18,399 nt of DNA, from assembly GCA_964613745.1 (NCBI GenBank), contig CAZTJA010000061.1:1-18399 (forward strand), given 5' to 3'. This document shows, one piece after another, positions 16,801 to 18,399 of the stretch. Source of the stretch: CAZTJA01 sp964613745 (GTDB lineage Bacteria; Desulfobacterota; Desulfomonilia; Desulfomonilales; Desulfomonilaceae). The position numbers and the translations under genes were made by a program. The stretch's first letter is position 1. Each line of letters begins with the position of its first letter. Under the pieces are notes generated by a model. The model was not told the origin of the DNA. It searched no databases and saw only the letters and a list, made by a program, of their open reading frames with translations.

Positions 16801-18399
16801 TCGACACAGAAGAACATACCGCGCAGCTATCGCATAAAGACCAAAGGGACGATTTGTGGTCAAAGACAGAACAATACGAGATGCGTTTTCAAGACTTATT
16901 ACGTGAGGGCGAGTACCCTGTTGATGTACTAAGTTGTACAACTACTATGGAAGTCGGTATTGATATTGGTTCTCTTGTGGCGGTTGGACTGCGCAATGTA
17001 CCCCCTATGCGTGAAAATTATCAACAACGAGCCGGACGTGCCGGGCGGCGTGGAGCGGCGCTGTCCACTATTGTAACTTTTTGTGAAAACGGCGCACATG
17101 ACAGCAGATATTTCAGTGACCCCGCTCCGATGTTTAGGGGAACACCACGACGACCGTGGATTGATATAAACAGCGAAAAACTACTATGGCGTCATATGAG
17201 TATTATTACAATATCAAGCTTTTTGCGCCAAATGGGTGAAAGTCTTGATAAAGTAGAAACGATAGCGTTCTTTGATAAAAAATACGAAGCGTTTTTATCG
17301 TTTCTGAACTCCTTTACAAATTGGGATAGAATAGTCTTGCCTATAAACGTTAATGATGCGTTTATAAACTCCCATCGCTGCTATCTAAAAATAGAATTGG
17401 AAAAGTTAAACAACAAGCGCATGAAGCATCCCGAATTATATGAACAGACAAATTTTTCGGATGGTAAAAGTCTTTTGGATGCTCTTTACGAAGAAGGTAT
17501 AATACCGACTTATTCTTTTCCAAAAAATGTTGTAAGTGTTTTCGTAAATGATGCAAATGGAAAACCTGAATATCAAACGGAACGAGGGTTGGAAGTTGCA
17601 ATTAGCGAATATGCACCCGGACGTTCAATAGTTATTGATAAAAACACATTTCAAATCGGTGGACTTTACTACGGCGGTAGCGAGAAAAGGAGCAGAACTC
17701 CTGCGAAAGCGTTTATTGAAGACCCTAACTATGTGAAAGGTGTGCATAAATGTGAAACTTGCGGATGGTTTGGTTTCGATGATGATTTAAATAGCGGCAA
17801 ATGTCCACTATGCAATGGACCTGCCGTGCTTGATTTACCTATGGTTAGACCATGGGGATTTGCTCCGATTAACGGAAAATCTATTGCACAAGCACAAGTG
17901 TTAGAAGTATATTCATCAGCGGAAGCTCCGGAATACTCTGCACTACCGTTGACAAATGATTTGTCTAATGTAGTTGGTTATCAAAACACCAAAATTGCTG
18001 TACGCAGTAATCAACGTATTATAATGCGCAACAAGGGGAAGTCCGAAAACGGTTTTATGATTTGCCCAGATTGCGGTGCATCTGTTGCCGGAGATGATAT
18101 AAAGGCGTTTTACATAAGTGAAAAAGGCTTACACATTGATAAGCCGTATCGTTCAATATATCGTAATGCTTTTCCGTGCAAGCACATCAATGCAAAAAAT
18201 TATTCCTTGGGTTTTGATTTTATTACCGATATGCTTGTTATAGAAATTACTATTGATGACGAACGTATAAATAAATCTGTTTCCGAAAACCCATGGATAG
18301 CAAGAGCAGCTCGCTCTCTTGCCGAAGCATTACGCCTTCAAACAAGCGTATTGCTTGATATTGAATTTACAGAGCTTAATGCAGGTTACCGTCTACGTC
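13860..18399 (+). CDS. druE: Giant DEAH helicase with zinc clusters and DUF1998-like end, DruE/YprA type (3' end outside window)
   Basis: The visible part has 1,513 codons and runs off the right edge without a stop. Helicase motifs are Walker A TGTGSGKT at 111-118, DEAH at 320-323, TTTMEVGIDIGS from 1027 (motif V) and QQRAGRAGRR at 1055-1064 (motif VI). Between and after the lobes are Cys clusters: C474/C475/C480 with CTKC 503-506, CPHC 618-621, CKQC 928-931 with CPTC 943-946, CETC 1298-1301 with CPLC 1315-1318, and CPDC 1402-1405 with C1440. The end (SLAEALRLQTS, then LDIEFTELNAGYR) matches DUF1998. This is the YprA family, whose members drive Druantia, DISARM and Dpd as DNA-dependent ATPases. 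The size, the wide split between lobes and the upstream genes favour DruE. The start at ATG 13860 has AGAGAGG 9 bases upstream; the overlapping ATG at 13855 stops after five codons. Helicase family is firm, the DruE assignment moderate. Confidence 0.85.
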   Translation, partial: METVRSIHAKLRQELGAYLKTQYIGKNNLLLSALSDRLDEQGVLWQTPFIELPAAYELASNGLDGLQLDEWVKIFFASLADKNLGVFKTPFTHQIEALENAFKGNDLFVSTGTGSGKTECFMWPLIAKIASEAKTSPSSWDKRGIRAIIMYPMNALVADQISRLRRIIGTDDFVDVFRGVTSENSRRPQFGMYTGRTPYAGEKPERESDKVLAKSLSRLLPTSGLSKEIYDTLLKEGKIPAKKDLKSFIDGLKNNKHCTDPEDAELVTRFEMQVNCPDILITNYSMLEYMLLRPREDNVWNSTIEWLSLSPKNKLLFIIDEAHMYRGASGGEVALLLRRLFHRLGIDRSKVQFILTTASMPKENEEDRKSVHSFSEVLTASTNDSFHYIFGNVVKNNINIADKQLQTLYNTCCGNACSIEEIGEAVFPAEKGDTAKGQVYELLDKAANEVNTKGEPLFPIRLHMLFRGIRGLYCCTNPNCSHSHSYDGTTIGEIYIKDNVLRCTKCGSAVYELINDRRCGALFIRGYVSETSGMTYLWRHPGLYFGENMREIHLFIPQADKQYKKKGENPAKPCYLDSKSGFIYFTDDKVSGRENILRLYYCEHKDKSSPDILTFATCPHCQHVLNKMPLTDFSTKGNQSFYNIVKAQFNSQSAVSSKEDELKFPNQGRKVLLFSDSRQRAARLALDMSQASDEIAVMQLFMIAIVEMSELNKDLSLDDLYGYFIKAAVERNIQLFHNESRVKFTEHCSETNESVLRKSKRGKTFIPNRKFDTAPDMVQEHLIRLFCGAHNTLYDTAFAWLEPTDKALEEVMEKFEDNGIELTEVDFIAAFNAWLMFILSDSGALGHQIKNERREEVLQKFKKFGLPRSWKFSKNFLTIASWTEGDATYETWRKILHEEFLDGSDDKYFIQLSKVAVRNGIDHPWQKCKQCSEIMPYSFRGKCPTCGSDDVVNMAECDYAALGFWRNPIFASLNGEKINVIDTEEHTAQLSHKDQRDDLWSKTEQYEMRFQDLLREGEYPVDVLSCTTTMEVGIDIGSLVAVGLRNVPPMRENYQQRAGRAGRRGAALSTIVTFCENGAHDSRYFSDPAPMFRGTPRRPWIDINSEKLLWRHMSIITISSFLRQMGESLDKVETIAFFDKKYEAFLSFLNSFTNWDRIVLPINVNDAFINSHRCYLKIELEKLNNKRMKHPELYEQTNFSDGKSLLDALYEEGIIPTYSFPKNVVSVFVNDANGKPEYQTERGLEVAISEYAPGRSIVIDKNTFQIGGLYYGGSEKRSRTPAKAFIEDPNYVKGVHKCETCGWFGFDDDLNSGKCPLCNGPAVLDLPMVRPWGFAPINGKSIAQAQVLEVYSSAEAPEYSALPLTNDLSNVVGYQNTKIAVRSNQRIIMRNKGKSENGFMICPDCGASVAGDDIKAFYISEKGLHIDKPYRSIYRNAFPCKHINAKNYSLGFDFITDMLVIEITIDDERINKSVSENPWIARAARSLAEALRLQTSVLLDIEFTELNAGYRLR

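Noticed and set aside
13860..18399. DISARM DrmA or DrmB as the identity of the giant helicase gene
   Set aside because: DISARM needs separate drmA, drmB and drmC with a methylase beside them; here helicase and DUF1998 are in one very large protein, with no phospholipase-D gene visible.

Overview
The window is one strand of an anti-phage defence island from a bacterium, probably a Bacillota (Clostridia-type) species. That guess rests on strong purine-rich AGGAGG-like ribosome binding sites, moderate-to-low GC that varies from gene to gene, Lys/Ile/Asn-rich proteins and tight ATGA gene overlaps; no housekeeping gene fixes the taxonomy. All nine intact or edge-cut genes lie on the + strand with almost no intergenic space. 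I see no tRNA, rRNA, CRISPR array, insertion sequence, integrase or clear intrinsic terminator.

Bases 1-9036 hold an extended type III restriction-modification operon: the C-terminal part of an SNF2-type helicase (cut by the left edge), a DUF4391 protein, a two-helix membrane protein, the Mod DNA methyltransferase, a single-helix membrane protein, and the Res helicase-nuclease. Mod and Res carry full motif sets: DPPY and FSGS in Mod; Walker A, DEPQ, motif VI and a C-terminal PD...ExK in Res. The two membrane genes are much more AT-rich than mod and res and bracket mod, so they look like separately acquired additions. Inside mod, the segment between the two methylase motifs (about 3990-4555) is also AT-rich, as expected of an exchanged target-recognition domain.

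Bases 9037-9301 are a junction. They contain a short decayed reading frame with an in-frame amber codon, then a strong ribosome binding site for a GTG-started gene.

Bases 9302-18399 hold a second, AT-rich four-gene operon: a protein with a CoiA-like Cys/His cluster (514 aa), a coiled-coil protein with a possible degenerate P-loop (677 aa), an unknown 326-aa protein, and a giant DEAH helicase with several Cys-pair zinc clusters and a DUF1998-like end (more than 1,513 aa, cut by the right edge). The helicase belongs to the YprA/DruE-like group that is central to Druantia, DISARM and Dpd. The number, order and sizes of the four genes fit a Druantia type I DruB-DruC-DruD-DruE set without DruA. 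This is inferred from layout plus the helicase; the three smaller proteins were not matched to families by search.

The island thus seems to stack two DNA-targeting systems: a modification-dependent restriction system with unusual membrane accessories, and a large-helicase system whose accessory genes are poorly described. The second system and the two membrane proteins are the best candidates for undescribed biology.
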